Positions 21,140 to 31,699 of a stretch of 64,000 bases of DNA are shown piece by piece. The notes below the pieces were generated by a model. That model had not been told where the DNA came from. It did not search any database and saw nothing but the letters and a program-made list of their open reading frames with translations. Made by a program: the position numbers and the translations under genes. The stretch spans positions 5,017,786-5,081,785 of the forward strand of contig QCXZ01000041.1 of assembly GCA_025024175.1 (NCBI GenBank), read 5' to 3'. The DNA is from Rhyzopertha dominica (Eukaryota > Arthropoda > Insecta > Coleoptera > Bostrichidae). The first letter of the stretch is position 1, and each line of letters begins with the position of its first letter.

Positions 21140-21840
21140 ACTTATGTTACGTACTTATTTGTTTTTCCATTAATAAATTTTTTACAGTCTTTGCATAGTG
21201 AGCCAGAAGTTAAATCTGTCCAAAATAATGTGGGCCCTTCGTGCATCCTTAGAAAAGGAAGCAGGCGTTTTTTCAAACAACAAAGCACTGAGTACGATGC
21301 CCGCATTAACAGATTGCCTACCACACAAGATACTTTTCCCCAGATTTTTCTACACTGATAGTTGTTTCAGACTTCGAAAGAATCTCTCCAATTAAATTGT
21401 ATAGCTCTCGGGCTCAGGTTTTAATAATTTTTTCCTGCTTTTCTGTAACTTTTGGCACTTTTTTCTTTTTATACGTTGTCGAACCAGCACGTTTTTTGAC
21501 CTTTCTACCATACTTTTAGTTGTACCACATTTTTTGACAATGTCTCTGATGGACATGCTGCGATTTTTCATACAAACTTTAAGAATTTTTTGTTCCAATT
21601 GCAAATCATGTCCGCTAGATTTTTTACAGAATGTGGCTGTCCTAATGTGCTTTGAGTCTTGAAATAACGATTTAGTACATTATCTACCGTGAATCGTGGC
21701 ATTTTCAATTCTTTTGCAATGAAGTACCTAGGACGGTGTGGATTTTCTAACCATTTGTCAACAAGCTTTCGTCCTCTTCATCCATTTTTTATAATCAAAG
21801 TGTTATGTAAAAATATATTAACTTCTACTTCGCTATAGAT
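21140..21840 (-). pseudogene. Tc1-like transposase relic
   Basis: On the minus strand a helix-turn-helix region reads KNRSMSIRDIVKKCGTTKSM, followed in a shifted frame by RAGSTTYKKKK-like sequence, both typical of Tc1/mariner-type insect transposases. Further on comes HEGPTLFWTDLTSGSLCKDC, matching the second catalytic Asp region (GPTLFW-D-LA). Several frameshifts and stops break the gene. No third catalytic residue or clear terminal inverted repeats were found. Confidence 0.6.
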
Positions 21841-22808
21841 ACTAACCAGCGCAAAATGACAATGACAAATATTTGACGTTTCCAAAAAGTCACAGCCATC
21901 TAAAATTCCCGAACTTTATTCGAGACAGTCTTTGTTTCATTCACTGAACTTAAGAATTTCTCACAAAACATCTTTTGCAACATCCACCAATTTATTTTGC
22001 TCAGATACTCAAGTTAGCATAGATCTAAAAAAGAATTTAAAAAATGAACAAGCGCAACACGAAACTCGGCGGTACGATGGTATCTGCATTCAAACCATAT
22101 TTCATCATAGCTCGACCTCATAAAAAACGACTGCCATCTTCCGCGATTCTAATTCCGAGCGGCTTAATAATACATCAGGCGAAAACGAGAAACGTAGCGG
22201 TCGCAACGTGGCAAAATTACGTTTCAAAAAGGCAGAGAAATTACGTCCTGGCCAACTCTTCTTTGCATTTTCCGCGATGATCACGTTCCAATTAAGGAAA
22301 CAGACCGATGGACCGTTAAAGTTACTGCTGTCACATCTGGATGGCATTTAATTGTCCAAATTAAATACGCGGTTCCGTTCCACTGGGTTTTCTTTTAATA
22401 TAACGAATCGTTTCATGTTTCAATTAAAATCGAGACAAAAGAAACAACCGCTTTTATGAATCTGGAAATGTCATATTTTATTGTGCTGCATTACAAGGGG
22501 GTTTTCTTTTAAAATTAACGTTTAACGTTGATAAGTAGGTCAAATGGATGAACACAAGTTCAGACAGATATTGCTGGTGGTTAGTGGCGGCTCATTTTCT
22601 TTAAAAATCCAATTTCGAAGTTTGAATCCATTTTTTAAATACATACGCAGGCTGCCTGAGAGCCACATCAGTACCGCACAAGCAAGATAAAATTGGAACT
22701 AAAATAACTAGCTTTAACATCAACGAAATAGAGGCAAGAACTGATTTCAAATAAGAAAAGGTCTACAAAGCTAGCCAGCACGCAAACGTAATATTAATGA
22801 ACCGTCTT
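21841..22808. other. Intergenic, no recognised gene
   Basis: The part 22040..22380 is more GC- and CpG-rich than its surroundings and lacks a convincing frame. A conserved non-coding element or an old repeat are both possible. Confidence 0.4.
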
Positions 22809-24440
22809 TGCTCTTTTTCAGTTTTCTGTGGAAATTATTTTTCGCTCAAAATCGGCACAGCGATGCATTTTGAGCTCCAGATTCAAAAAATGCAGTCAGA
22901 AATGAGCTAGGACGTCCANAAATTAATTTTTCGCAAGTGGACCCTTTTTCAATTTTCTGTGGAAATTATTTTTCGCTCAAAATCGGCATAGCGATGTATT
23001 TTGAGCTCCAGATTCCAAAAATGCAGTCAGATATGAGCTAGAACGTCCAGTTAATTTTTCGCAAGTGGTCCCTTCTACTCTAGGCCACTTTTCAGACGAA
23101 CCGTTGCAGCTAAGAGACCAACTGACACCAGTCCCAAATGCAGCAGGTCCACTTAAGTAAATGAACATAAAATTAGCGTAATCGGAGACCATCAAGTTTC
23201 AAGGTGAAAAAACAACAAAGGGGTTAGCTTTTGCTCTTTTTTAATTTTCTGTGGAAATTATTTTTCGCTCAAAATCGGCATAGCGATGTATATTGAGCTC
23301 CAGATTCCAAAATGCAGTCAGATATGAGCTAGGACGTCCAGAAATTAATTTTTCGCAAGTGGTCCCTTCTACTCTAGGCCACTTTTCAGACGAACCGTTG
23401 CAGCTAGAGACCAACTGACACCAGTCCCAAATGCAGCAGGTCCACATTAGTAAATGAACATAAAATTAGCGTAATCGGAGACCATCAAGTTTCAAGGTGA
23501 AAAAACAACAAAGTAGCCTTTGCTCTTTTTCAATTTTCTGTGGAAATTATTTTTCGCTCAAAATCGGCATAGCGATGTATTGTGAGCTCCAGATTCCAAA
23601 AATGCAGTCAGAAATGAGTTAGGACGTCAAGAAATTAATTTTTCGCAAATAGACCCTTCTACTCTAGGCCACTTTTCAGAGGAACCGTTGCAGCTAGAGA
23701 CCAACTGACACCAGTCCCAAATGCAGCAGGTCCACATTAGTAAATGAACATAAAATTAGCGTAATCGGAGACCATCAAGTTTCAAGGTGAAAAAACAACA
23801 AAGGGGTTGTTAGCCTTTGCTCTTTTTCAATTTTCTGTGGAAATTATTTTTCGCTCAAAATCGGCATAGCGATGTATATTGAGCTCCAGATTCCAAAATG
23901 CAGTCAGATATGAGCTAGGACGTCCAGAAATTAATTTTTCGCAAGTGGTCCCTTCTACTCTAGGCCACTTTTCAGACGAACCGTTGCAGCTAGAGACCAA
24001 CTGACACCAGTCCCAAATGCAGCAGGTCCACATTAGTAAATGAACATAAAATTAGCGTAATCGGAGACCATCAAGTTTCAAGGTGAAAAAAACAACAAAG
24101 TAGCCTTTGCTCTTTTTCAATTTTCTGTGGAAATTATTTTTCGCTCAAAATCGGCATAGCGATGTATTGTGAGCTCCAGATTCCAAAAATGCAGTCAGAA
24201 ATGAGTTAGGACGTCAAGAAATTAATTTTTCGCAAATAGACCCTTCTACTCTAGGCCACTTTTCAGAGGAACCGTTGCAGCTAGAGACCAACTGACACCA
24301 GTCCCAAATGCAGCAGGTCCACATTAGTAAATGAACATAAAATTAGCGTAATCGGAGACCATCAAGTTGCAAGGTGAAAAAGCAACAAAGTAAGCCTTTG
24401 TTTTTTTTTCAATTTTCTGTGGAAATTATGTTTCGCTCAA
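22809..24440 (+). repeat. Satellite array with dimeric higher-order structure
   Basis: About five and a half units of roughly 290-297 bp. Type A units (tatattgagctccagattcc; pos. 23285 and 23871) alternate with type B (tattgtgagctccagattcc; 23574 and 24161). The A-B dimer period is 586-587 bp, and successive dimers are almost identical, while A and B differ by several fixed changes such as gcaagtggtccc versus gcaaatagaccc. A short partial unit and an earlier unit (22862 and 22993) lie on the left edge. Open frames inside the array are by-products of the repeat. Confidence 0.92.
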
Positions 24441-25157
24441 AAAATTGTAATACCTGGCTTTCTTGTCCATTTTAGCGATAAAGAAAACTGTTTTCATTCT
24501 TTTCGTTCTTTGTCAGGCTCAATTTGTGTATTTACACTTTTCTCAACTCAGAAAATAACAAATTGTATAAGTGTGATACATTTTTGAAATGAGGAAAAAA
24601 TATACTTTTCAATGATGTACCTTTTGACCATCCTTCCCATTTGAAACGATAGCTGACACGGAGTTGAACAAATTCCAGAAAATGCATTTTAATTACCCAT
24701 AGGCCCATGCACAATTTCAGAAAAATCGGTCCAACAGAACCTGAAATACCCTGCATAATTCCATACTTTGTAGCGACCCTGTATATATGTAATATAAATA
24801 ATAATGAATAAGTTCGTATTTTATTTAATAGCCGCTTCCTATCCAATTTAAATTTGAAATAAACTGTAAAACTAGAAATAATAAATATGGCTTCATGAAT
24901 TACTTCTTTTTGGCTTAAAAGTTTGCCGGCCGTTGAAATATACCAATGTTAACAAGAAACTTGTGGCGATTAGCGCTGAAAGATTAACTTTAAAAGCGTT
25001 TGGCGTTATGAAAACCACCTCAGAATAAAATATAGCTAAGTACAACCCTAATTTGACAAAGGTATCTATCATCTAGCAACAACTCATTAAAGGTCTCCTA
25101 TGTTACAATATCTGCTTAAAAAACGGTCAATTATAAAAGCATTCTAAATGTACTTAA
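24441..25157. other. Intergenic, unclassified repeat-like DNA
   Basis: The segment 24532..24846 has a 104-codon minus frame of repeat-like type with a tagcgaccctgtata end typical of insect transposon termini. No domain is recognised. The last four bases (ttaa, 25154..25157) form the target-site duplication of the gypsy element. Confidence 0.4.
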
Positions 25158-25592
25158 TGCAACGGAGAGTCAGTGGTATCACGGCCCGCTCAACGCCTGT
25201 GGGCAGGCAACCAGACGTGCTAGAGTGTTCGAGATTAATCGATGCGAAAGGCTCTAGTAAAGTCTAGGAAGGTTCGAAATCGAGAGCCTTCGCGAATGTG
25301 CCAGACACGCCAAGTAAGTGGGGAGTCTGCGGATATATAAGCGGCCAGAGACGGAAGTGAGAGGGAGTTAGACAGTCTATGAACGCGCGAGNNTTGANAG
25401 TGACGGAAAGTGAGATTTAAGTGTTGTAAAGTGATATAAGTAAACTGTAGTGTTTTTAAAAGTAGTGTATAGTTGAGTAAAGTTTGTTAATTGTTAAAGT
25501 AATTGTGAATAGTGCTTGTTAGTGTTTTAGAACTGTTAAATAAAGTGTTTTAAATCAGAAATCCAGAATTTTCGAACCCGAATTTCGTAACA
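25158..25592 (+). repeat. 5' LTR of the gypsy element
   Basis: 435 bp. A TATA-like tatataa at 25334..25340 and an aataaa at 25539..25544 mark probable promoter and polyadenylation sites. Three N bases lie at 25392..25398. Confidence 0.95.
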
Positions 25593-25594
25593 AT

Positions 25595-25605
25595 TGGTGT
25601 CAGAA
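25595..25605 (+). other. Primer-binding site, tRNA-Leu-like
   Basis: tggtgtcag, two bases after the LTR, is complementary to a tRNA 3' end CTGACACCA, as found in some animal tRNA-Leu. Nine bases match; the tRNA assignment is tentative. Confidence 0.6.
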
Positions 25606-25682
25606 AGCGGAATTTTGGATTTCTGGAGTGTTCTACGGACCGGATAGACAGTGTTTGGAGAAGTTTTAGAAAATTCTAGTTT

Positions 25683-26885
25683 ATGCCAGTAACAAGAAGA
25701 CAATCGGCCAATATGGAAGCACAACTAGAACAGTTAATGCAAATGATGCAGAAAATGCAAGAAAACATGACAGAGCAGATAAAAGCCTGTCAAGAGGACA
25801 TGAAAACCGGACAAGAAGAAATGAAGGCAGAATTCAAAATCGGACAGGAAGAAATTAAGAAGAAAATAATAATGGCTGTGCAAGAACAACTTAAAACCGA
25901 AATAGAGGAAATCAGAACAAGCCAAAATAAAATTGAAGAACGGATCGACAGTGTAACAGAAGAGCTTAAAGTTACACAGAATGCAGTCGAAGAGAAAGTG
26001 GAGCTTGTCGAAGAAAAGGTCAACAAAGTAGAGGAAAAACTTTGCAATAAATTCGAAGAAAAAGTTCTACACATGAAAGGAGAATTTGGAAAGGAAATTT
26101 TGACAGTAAAAAGAGACCTGGAAAGAATGAAAACCCACGGTATGACGTCTTCGCCAGTTATTGGAAATAACAAGATAAAACCACCGACTTATGATGGTCA
26201 CACATCATTTGAGACTTACAAGCTGCAGTTTGAAATGGCAGGAAAGGCAAATAACTGGAGTAATGAAGAAAAGGTTATGGCTTTGGTGGTAGCTCTACGT
26301 GGACCGGCTCTTGATTTACTTCGTACGCTGCCCGAAGCAGAGAAGGGTGATTACCAGAAGCTTACTGCAGCACTGGAATTGCATTTTGGAGAACAACACC
26401 TACAACAGCTGTTTCGTACCCAGCTGAAGACCCGTAAACAAAAAGTCGGTGAGACCCTGCAAGACTTCGAAGCGGACGTAAGGAAACTTATGCATCTGGC
26501 ATATCCGACAGCCCCAACTGAGCTTGTGGAGGAGCTGGCAACGCGAAGTTTCATCGAAGGTGTAAGAGATGATACTGTGAGGAACGCTTTGCTGCTAGCT
26601 ACTTACACCACTACGAGAGAAGCCCTAGGAAAAGCCTTGGAGATCGAGGCGGCTTACAAGGCATCAGCTGCCAACTGGGGCCAGTGTAAGGTACGTGGAA
26701 CACAGGTCGAAGAGGAGACCGATTCACTGAAAGCAATCATGCGGGAGTTGAAAGAATTCCTAGCTGCGAATAAATCCGCCGGATGTCAGACCTGCTACCG
26801 CTGCGGAAAGACCGGGCACTTCAAGAGAGACTGCAGGGTGTCACTTCCTGCAGCGTCAAGAAGAAGCCAGCAGCAGGAAAACTAA
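25683..26885 (+). CDS. gag: Gag protein of the gypsy element
   Basis: A 400-codon frame with an ATG 90 bp after the LTR. Residues about 10-155 are Glu/Lys/Gln-rich heptad-like repeats (for example VEEKVELVEEKVNKVEEKL), predicted coiled coil, which is unusual in length for gag and may drive assembly. Next comes a capsid-like region beginning IKPPTYDGHTSFETYKLQFE and including LQDFEADVRKLMHLAYPTAP. The C-terminus carries one CCHC zinc knuckle CYRCGKTGHFKRDC at about residues 375-388, the nucleocapsid RNA-binding motif. It overlaps the start of pol by 103 bp. Confidence 0.93.
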   Translation: MPVTRRQSANMEAQLEQLMQMMQKMQENMTEQIKACQEDMKTGQEEMKAEFKIGQEEIKKKIIMAVQEQLKTEIEEIRTSQNKIEERIDSVTEELKVTQNAVEEKVELVEEKVNKVEEKLCNKFEEKVLHMKGEFGKEILTVKRDLERMKTHGMTSSPVIGNNKIKPPTYDGHTSFETYKLQFEMAGKANNWSNEEKVMALVVALRGPALDLLRTLPEAEKGDYQKLTAALELHFGEQHLQQLFRTQLKTRKQKVGETLQDFEADVRKLMHLAYPTAPTELVEELATRSFIEGVRDDTVRNALLLATYTTTREALGKALEIEAAYKASAANWGQCKVRGTQVEEETDSLKAIMRELKEFLAANKSAGCQTCYRCGKTGHFKRDCRVSLPAASRRSQQQEN

Positions 26886-29800
26886 AAACAGTCGGTGTTA
26901 CGGGGCGCACACCGACTGCCCGAGAAGACAAAGCCCCCAAGATTGTTTCCGTCAACCTGCTACGACACAACAACGTGGATAGCCTCACAATGATGACAAC
27001 CGTGAATGGAAAGAAGACGCAAGTGACCGTGGATACTGGAGCTATGGTTTCCATCATAAAGAAGAACATCGCACCGACAGTGAGACCCCTGATGGAGAAG
27101 GTTCTTCTGCGAACAGTGACAGGTGAAACGTCGCCGGCGATAGGTGAAGCTGAGGTTGAAGTGGAACTAGGGCAGCTTCGTATACGTCACAGGGTATTGG
27201 TGGCGGACATTGACGACGATTTCATCATGGGGATGGACCTGATAGGGAAGTACGGACTTGCATATGATCCAGAAGAGCGGATTCTGAAAATCGGAAACGA
27301 GAGCTTCGTGCTAGAAACACCTGGAGGCGAAGCAAGGTGCGTGAGGCTATATGCTAGTGAAACCGTCCGAATAAGAGGAAGCAGCGAGCAGATCATCAAC
27401 GCTGCGATGGGGAACGATCTTGGGAGCTGCGTTGGATTAGTAGAACCGACTGAAGACTCACACAAACACTTGTTGGTTGCAAGAACGCTTATCAAGACCT
27501 CCAAGACGGTGCCGGTGAGGATTGCAAACATCGCTCCTGTGGGAACGACAATAAGAAAAGGAGATCTTTTGGCAACATGTACTCCCGTAACGAGGATAAA
27601 CACCTGTGAGGATATGGAAGACACGCAGAAGACGCCAAGAACGCCGGCACAGCTCAACATCGATTTGAAACATCTTACCAAGGAGGAAGCACGAAGAGCC
27701 CGAGAATTTCTACGATGCTATCAACATGTGTTTGCCGAACCGGACACACCAATGGGGAGAACAGACATCGTCCAGCACAGGATCAATACCGGAGATGCTC
27801 AACCTATTCGACAGGCACCTAGGAGACTACCGTTGGCAAGACAAGAACAGGTTGAGAAGATGGTGAAAGAAATGACGGAGCAAGGTGTAATCGAGGAGTC
27901 CAACAGTCCATGGTCTTCACCAGTGGTTCTCGTCACCAAGAAGGATGGATCGCTCCGATTCTGTGTTGACTACCGAAAGCTGAATGACATAACGAAGAAG
28001 GACAGTTATCCCCTACCCAGAATCGACGACACATTGACCACTCTTTCCGGATCTACATGGTTTTCAACACTGGATTTGAAAAGTGGATACTGGCAGGTTG
28101 GGATCCATCCAGAAGACAAAGAGAAGACTGCTTTCACCACCAGTTGCGGTCTCTACCAGTTCACGGTAATGCCATTTGGCCTCTGCAACGCTCCGGCTAC
28201 ATTTGAGAGACTAATGGAACTGGTATTACGTGGACTCACTTGGAAAACCTGCCTGGTCTACCTGGACGACGTTATGGTTATGGGCCGTGATTTTGAAGAG
28301 CATTTAAAGAACCTACAAGAAGTATTCGACCGGTTTAGAGCAGCCAACCTGAAGCTGAACCCGAAGAAGTGTGCACTTTTCCAGAAGAAAGTGGAATTCC
28401 TTGGCCATACGGTTTCTGCGGATGGGATTCAGACCAGTGATGACAAGATCAAGGCAATCCGCGATTGGCCACGTCCTCGGGATAAGCATGAAGTAAGGAG
28501 TTTTCTGGGAATTTGTACGTATTACAGAAGATTTGTGGAAGGGTTCGCTAAAATCGCGGCACCATTACACCAACTTACGGAACCGAAGACGACTTTTGCA
28601 TGGAGCCACGTTCATGAGGAAGCCTTCAGGAAGTTGAAGTCAGCCTTGTGCAGTAGTCCAATTTTGGCATACCCCCGAAGACACGGAAAGTTTATTCTGG
28701 ATACAGATGCCAGCAAGGTTGGGATTGGAGCTGTACTATCTCAGGTACAGGACGGCGAAGAAAAAGTAATAGAGTATTACAGCAAGGTCCTAACTAAGCC
28801 TGAGAGGAACTACTGCGTCACGAGAAAAGAACTTTTGGCTATCGTGAAGTCCGTAGACCACTTCCATAAGTACCTGTACGGACGGGAATTCCTCATAAGG
28901 ACGGACCATGCAGCATTATCCTGGCTACTACGATTGAAGAACCCGGAGGGACAAGTCGCGAGGTGGATGGAGAGACTGCAGCAGTACGACTTCAAAATCC
29001 AGCATCGTCCAGGCAGGCATCATAACAACGCTGATGCCTTGTCGAGAAGACCGTGTGGAGAATGCCAACACTGCAGGAAGGTGGATGAACGAGAAGGCAC
29101 GGTGGATATAAGAGCAGTCACCATCACACAAAGCGAGGAGTGGACTGCCGAGAAAGTCAGAACGGCTCAGCAGGAAGACAGCGACGTGGGTCCCCTCCTG
29201 AAATGGAAAGAAGAAAACAGACAACGACCTGGATGGGAAGAGGTGTCTCCAGAAAGTCCGACCCTAAAAGCGATGTGGGTTCAGTGGGAATCCCTGCGAG
29301 TAGAAAATGGCCTGTTGAAGAGAGCGTGGGAGAGCGCCGATGGGAGGAATGTTACCATGCAGTTGGTAGTACCCAAGGAGTATGTACCTAAGGTTTTGGA
29401 AGAGGTACATGGAGGATCATCGGGCGCCCACCTGGGAGTGAACAAAACCTTGGGCAAAGTTCGTGAGCGTTTCTACTGGGTACACTGCCGAGAAGATGTG
29501 GAAAAGTGGTGCAGGAAATGCTCAACCTGCGCTGCTACCAAAGGACCGACAACACGCCTGAAGGGAAGGATGAAGCAGTACAATGTTGGAGCACCATTCG
29601 AAAGGATTGCGATTGATGTCGCCGGACCATTTCCTACGACCACCAGCAACAACAAGTACATCCTCGTTGCTATGGACTACTTCAGCAAGTGGCCAGAAGC
29701 CTATGCTATACCCAACCAGGAGGCTTCAACAGTGGCTCAAGTTCTCGTCGATAATTTGGTATGCAGATTTGGAGTGCCACTGGAACTGCATTCTGACCAA

Positions 29801-30457
29801 GGAAGAAACTTCGAGTCCAGGGTGTTTCAAGAACTCTGTCACTTGCTGGGTATTACTAAAACCAGAACAACACCGCTTCACCCGCAATCAGATGGAATGG
29901 TCGAGCGATTTAACCGGACAATGGAACAGTTTCTCTCCAAGGTTGTGGAGCGACACCAGACGGACTGGGATAAGCATCTTCCTCTGTTTTTGATGGCATA
30001 TAGAGCGGCCATCCACGAGACTACGGGGCAGACACCGGCGAAAGTAGTTCTAGGAAGAGAACTAAGGTTGCCTTGCGATTTGGTGTTTGGCTCTGCGGGA
30101 ACATCCAATGAAGAGGGAGCAACTAGTTACGTCGAAAATCTTCGGGAGTCGCTATTGATAACACACCAGCTGGTGAGACAGAGAATGAACATTGCGAGCG
30201 ATCGCATGAAAGCTCGGTACGATGTCAGAGCCAATCCCAGACAGTTCAACGAAGGAGACTTAGTGTGGCTCTACAATCCACAAAGGAAGAAGGGGCTTTC
30301 ACCTAAGTTATCGCCATCCTGGGAAGGACCCTACCGTATAGTGAAAAGGATTAACGATGTAGTTTATAGAATCCAGCGCAGCCCAAGATCGAAGATGAAG
30401 GTGGTACACTTGAATCGTTTAAGTGAGTACCACGGAAATGTTGAGGACTGGAACTGA
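26783..30457 (+). CDS. pol: Pol polyprotein (protease, RT, RNase H, integrase) of the gypsy element
   Basis: 1224 codons, in the -1 frame relative to gag. The domains are in order: aspartic protease with VTVDTGAMVSI (Asp at residue 84); reverse transcriptase with FSTLDLKSGYWQVGI, FTVMPFGLCNAPATF and the catalytic VYLDDVMV near 490; RNase H with ILDTDASKVGIGAVL near 635; an integrase zinc-binding HHCC domain (HLGVNKTLG...WCRKCSTC, about 875-920); and a DD35E core with IDVAGPF, LHSDQGRNF and DGMVERFNR, where exactly 35 residues separate the second Asp and Glu. A GPY/F-like C-terminal module SWEGPYRIVKRI follows. No chromodomain or env is seen. Expression is probably by -1 frameshifting in the overlap with gag, since the first methionine lies inside gag. 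No stop or frameshift interrupts it. Confidence 0.96.
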   Translation: MSDLLPLRKDRALQERLQGVTSCSVKKKPAAGKLKTVGVTGRTPTAREDKAPKIVSVNLLRHNNVDSLTMMTTVNGKKTQVTVDTGAMVSIIKKNIAPTVRPLMEKVLLRTVTGETSPAIGEAEVEVELGQLRIRHRVLVADIDDDFIMGMDLIGKYGLAYDPEERILKIGNESFVLETPGGEARCVRLYASETVRIRGSSEQIINAAMGNDLGSCVGLVEPTEDSHKHLLVARTLIKTSKTVPVRIANIAPVGTTIRKGDLLATCTPVTRINTCEDMEDTQKTPRTPAQLNIDLKHLTKEEARRAREFLRCYQHVFAEPDTPMGRTDIVQHRINTGDAQPIRQAPRRLPLARQEQVEKMVKEMTEQGVIEESNSPWSSPVVLVTKKDGSLRFCVDYRKLNDITKKDSYPLPRIDDTLTTLSGSTWFSTLDLKSGYWQVGIHPEDKEKTAFTTSCGLYQFTVMPFGLCNAPATFERLMELVLRGLTWKTCLVYLDDVMVMGRDFEEHLKNLQEVFDRFRAANLKLNPKKCALFQKKVEFLGHTVSADGIQTSDDKIKAIRDWPRPRDKHEVRSFLGICTYYRRFVEGFAKIAAPLHQLTEPKTTFAWSHVHEEAFRKLKSALCSSPILAYPRRHGKFILDTDASKVGIGAVLSQVQDGEEKVIEYYSKVLTKPERNYCVTRKELLAIVKSVDHFHKYLYGREFLIRTDHAALSWLLRLKNPEGQVARWMERLQQYDFKIQHRPGRHHNNADALSRRPCGECQHCRKVDEREGTVDIRAVTITQSEEWTAEKVRTAQQEDSDVGPLLKWKEENRQRPGWEEVSPESPTLKAMWVQWESLRVENGLLKRAWESADGRNVTMQLVVPKEYVPKVLEEVHGGSSGAHLGVNKTLGKVRERFYWVHCREDVEKWCRKCSTCAATKGPTTRLKGRMKQYNVGAPFERIAIDVAGPFPTTTSNNKYILVAMDYFSKWPEAYAIPNQEASTVAQVLVDNLVCRFGVPLELHSDQGRNFESRVFQELCHLLGITKTRTTPLHPQSDGMVERFNRTMEQFLSKVVERHQTDWDKHLPLFLMAYRAAIHETTGQTPAKVVLGRELRLPCDLVFGSAGTSNEEGATSYVENLRESLLITHQLVRQRMNIASDRMKARYDVRANPRQFNEGDLVWLYNPQRKKGLSPKLSPSWEGPYRIVKRINDVVYRIQRSPRSKMKVVHLNRLSEYHGNVEDWN

Positions 30458-30470
30458 TCGGGACGATCAG

Positions 30471-30488
30471 TCTTTAAGGAGGGGGTAG
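30471..30488 (+). other. Polypurine tract of the gypsy element
   Basis: aaggagggggtag directly precedes the 3' LTR; this is the expected plus-strand primer site. Confidence 0.85.
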
Positions 30489-30923
30489 TGCAACGGAGAG
30501 TCAGTGGTATCACGGCCCGCTCAACGCCTGTGGGCAGGCAACCAGACGTGCTAGAGTGTTCGAGATTAATCGATGCGAAAGGCTCTAGTAAAGTCTAGGA
30601 AGGTTCGAAATCGAGAGCCTTCGCGAATGTGCCAGACACGCCAAGTAAGTGGGGAGTCTGCGGATATATAAGCGGCCAGAGACGGAAGTGAGAGGGAGTT
30701 AGACAGTCTATGAACGCGCGAGTTTTGAAAGTGACGGAAAGTGAGATTTAAGTGTTGTAAAGTGATATAAGTAAACTGTAGTGTTTTTAAAAGTAGTGTA
30801 TAGTTGAGTAAAGTTTGTTAATTGTTAAAGTAATTGTGAATAGTGCTTGTTAGTGTTTTAGAACTGTTAAATAAAGTGTTTTAAATCAGAAATCCAGAAT
30901 TTTCGAACCCGAATTTCGTAACA
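30489..30923 (+). repeat. 3' LTR of the gypsy element
   Basis: 435 bp, matching the 5' LTR at every readable base I compared. The polyadenylation signal aataaa is at 30870..30875. It is followed by the ttaa duplication. Confidence 0.95.
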
Positions 30924-30934
30924 TTAATAACACA

Positions 30935-31420
30935 ATACAAACTAAATTAATTCAGTTTTGTATTTACGACAACAATTGGATGAAATAGTGAATAAATACT
31001 AGTAAAACGCATAAGTCGATATATAATAATCCTACCAGAATTCCTTCGTTTTTCTATAAATCTGTTCATGGCTGGCGTCCTCACCTCCTGTGATTGCGAA
31101 ATGGACTCGTCCGCTAGCCCAGTTTTTCGCTAATATCACCCACAAAAACGACTCACGGCTACTAAAATGTTCACGATCACGACGAAAAAGTATCAATACA
31201 CACCGAGATAGCACATTTTCGCAGGTAGAAGCCGAAATAGTAACGAAAAATATGTTTTTCGCGACCCGTCTACACTGAATGCGACTCTCGAAACAACTAA
31301 GTGGCGTAGTTGCGCAGGGCAAGCTTTTCCAGCAGCATCCAGAGGCGACTGTGATTTCAATGTTTTCCGAAGATTGCTATCCGATCATCGGATGTTAAAC
31401 AGGCACAGATCGATTTCATT
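30935..31420. repeat. Unclassified dispersed repeat, copy 1
   Basis: Closely similar to 35447..35935. Shared stretches include tggctggcgtcctcac, tgtgattgcgaaatggactc and atcggatgttaaacag. No coding potential or terminal structure is recognised. The gypsy element inserted about 10 bp from its left edge. Confidence 0.8.
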
Positions 31421-31699
31421 CAAATTTAAAGTTTACGGTGGAGAAGTAAGAGGATTTAGCCAACAATTATAAAACGCCACAATATTCAGAGTGGTTTCAA
31501 AATGTTTATATCCTATTTTTATAAACTAGTAAATTGATAACAGTTATTTTTTAACCTTCTTATTCTAGAGATGCTTATTTTAAAAGCCTCAATTTGCTAT
31601 TTGTTATTTGCATCAATGTAATAAAACTCATGTTTGTAAAACTGACGAAGTTGCTGTATTAGAAAAAAGCCAACGTGGTAGTATAAACAAGTCAAAATG
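31421..31699. other. Intergenic, no gene seen
   Basis: AT-rich, with no motif. Confidence 0.45.

Larger units (their letters stand above)
25158..30923 (+). mobile_element. Complete Ty3/gypsy LTR retrotransposon
   Basis: Two 435-bp LTRs (25158..25592 and 30489..30923) start TGCAACGG and end CGTAACA. I saw no difference between them except three N bases in the left copy. A four-base duplication ttaa flanks the element (25154..25157 and 30924..30927). Inside are a primer-binding site, gag (400 codons), pol (1224 codons) in an overlapping -1 frame, and a polypurine tract. All catalytic motifs of protease, RT, RNase H and integrase are visible, and both frames are open. No env-like frame is present. 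The element looks young and possibly autonomous. Confidence 0.96.

Noticed and set aside
23241..24033. Two identical 68-codon frames (23241..23447 and 23827..24033)
   Set aside because: They lie in satellite monomers; identity reflects array homogenisation, not a gene family.
15200..24440. CRISPR-like reading of the regular repeats
   Set aside because: Repeat units are near 290 bp without short unique spacers, in a eukaryotic context; this is a satellite.
24532..24846. 104-codon minus-strand frame
   Set aside because: Looks like repeat-derived sequence with a transposon-end motif; no domain.
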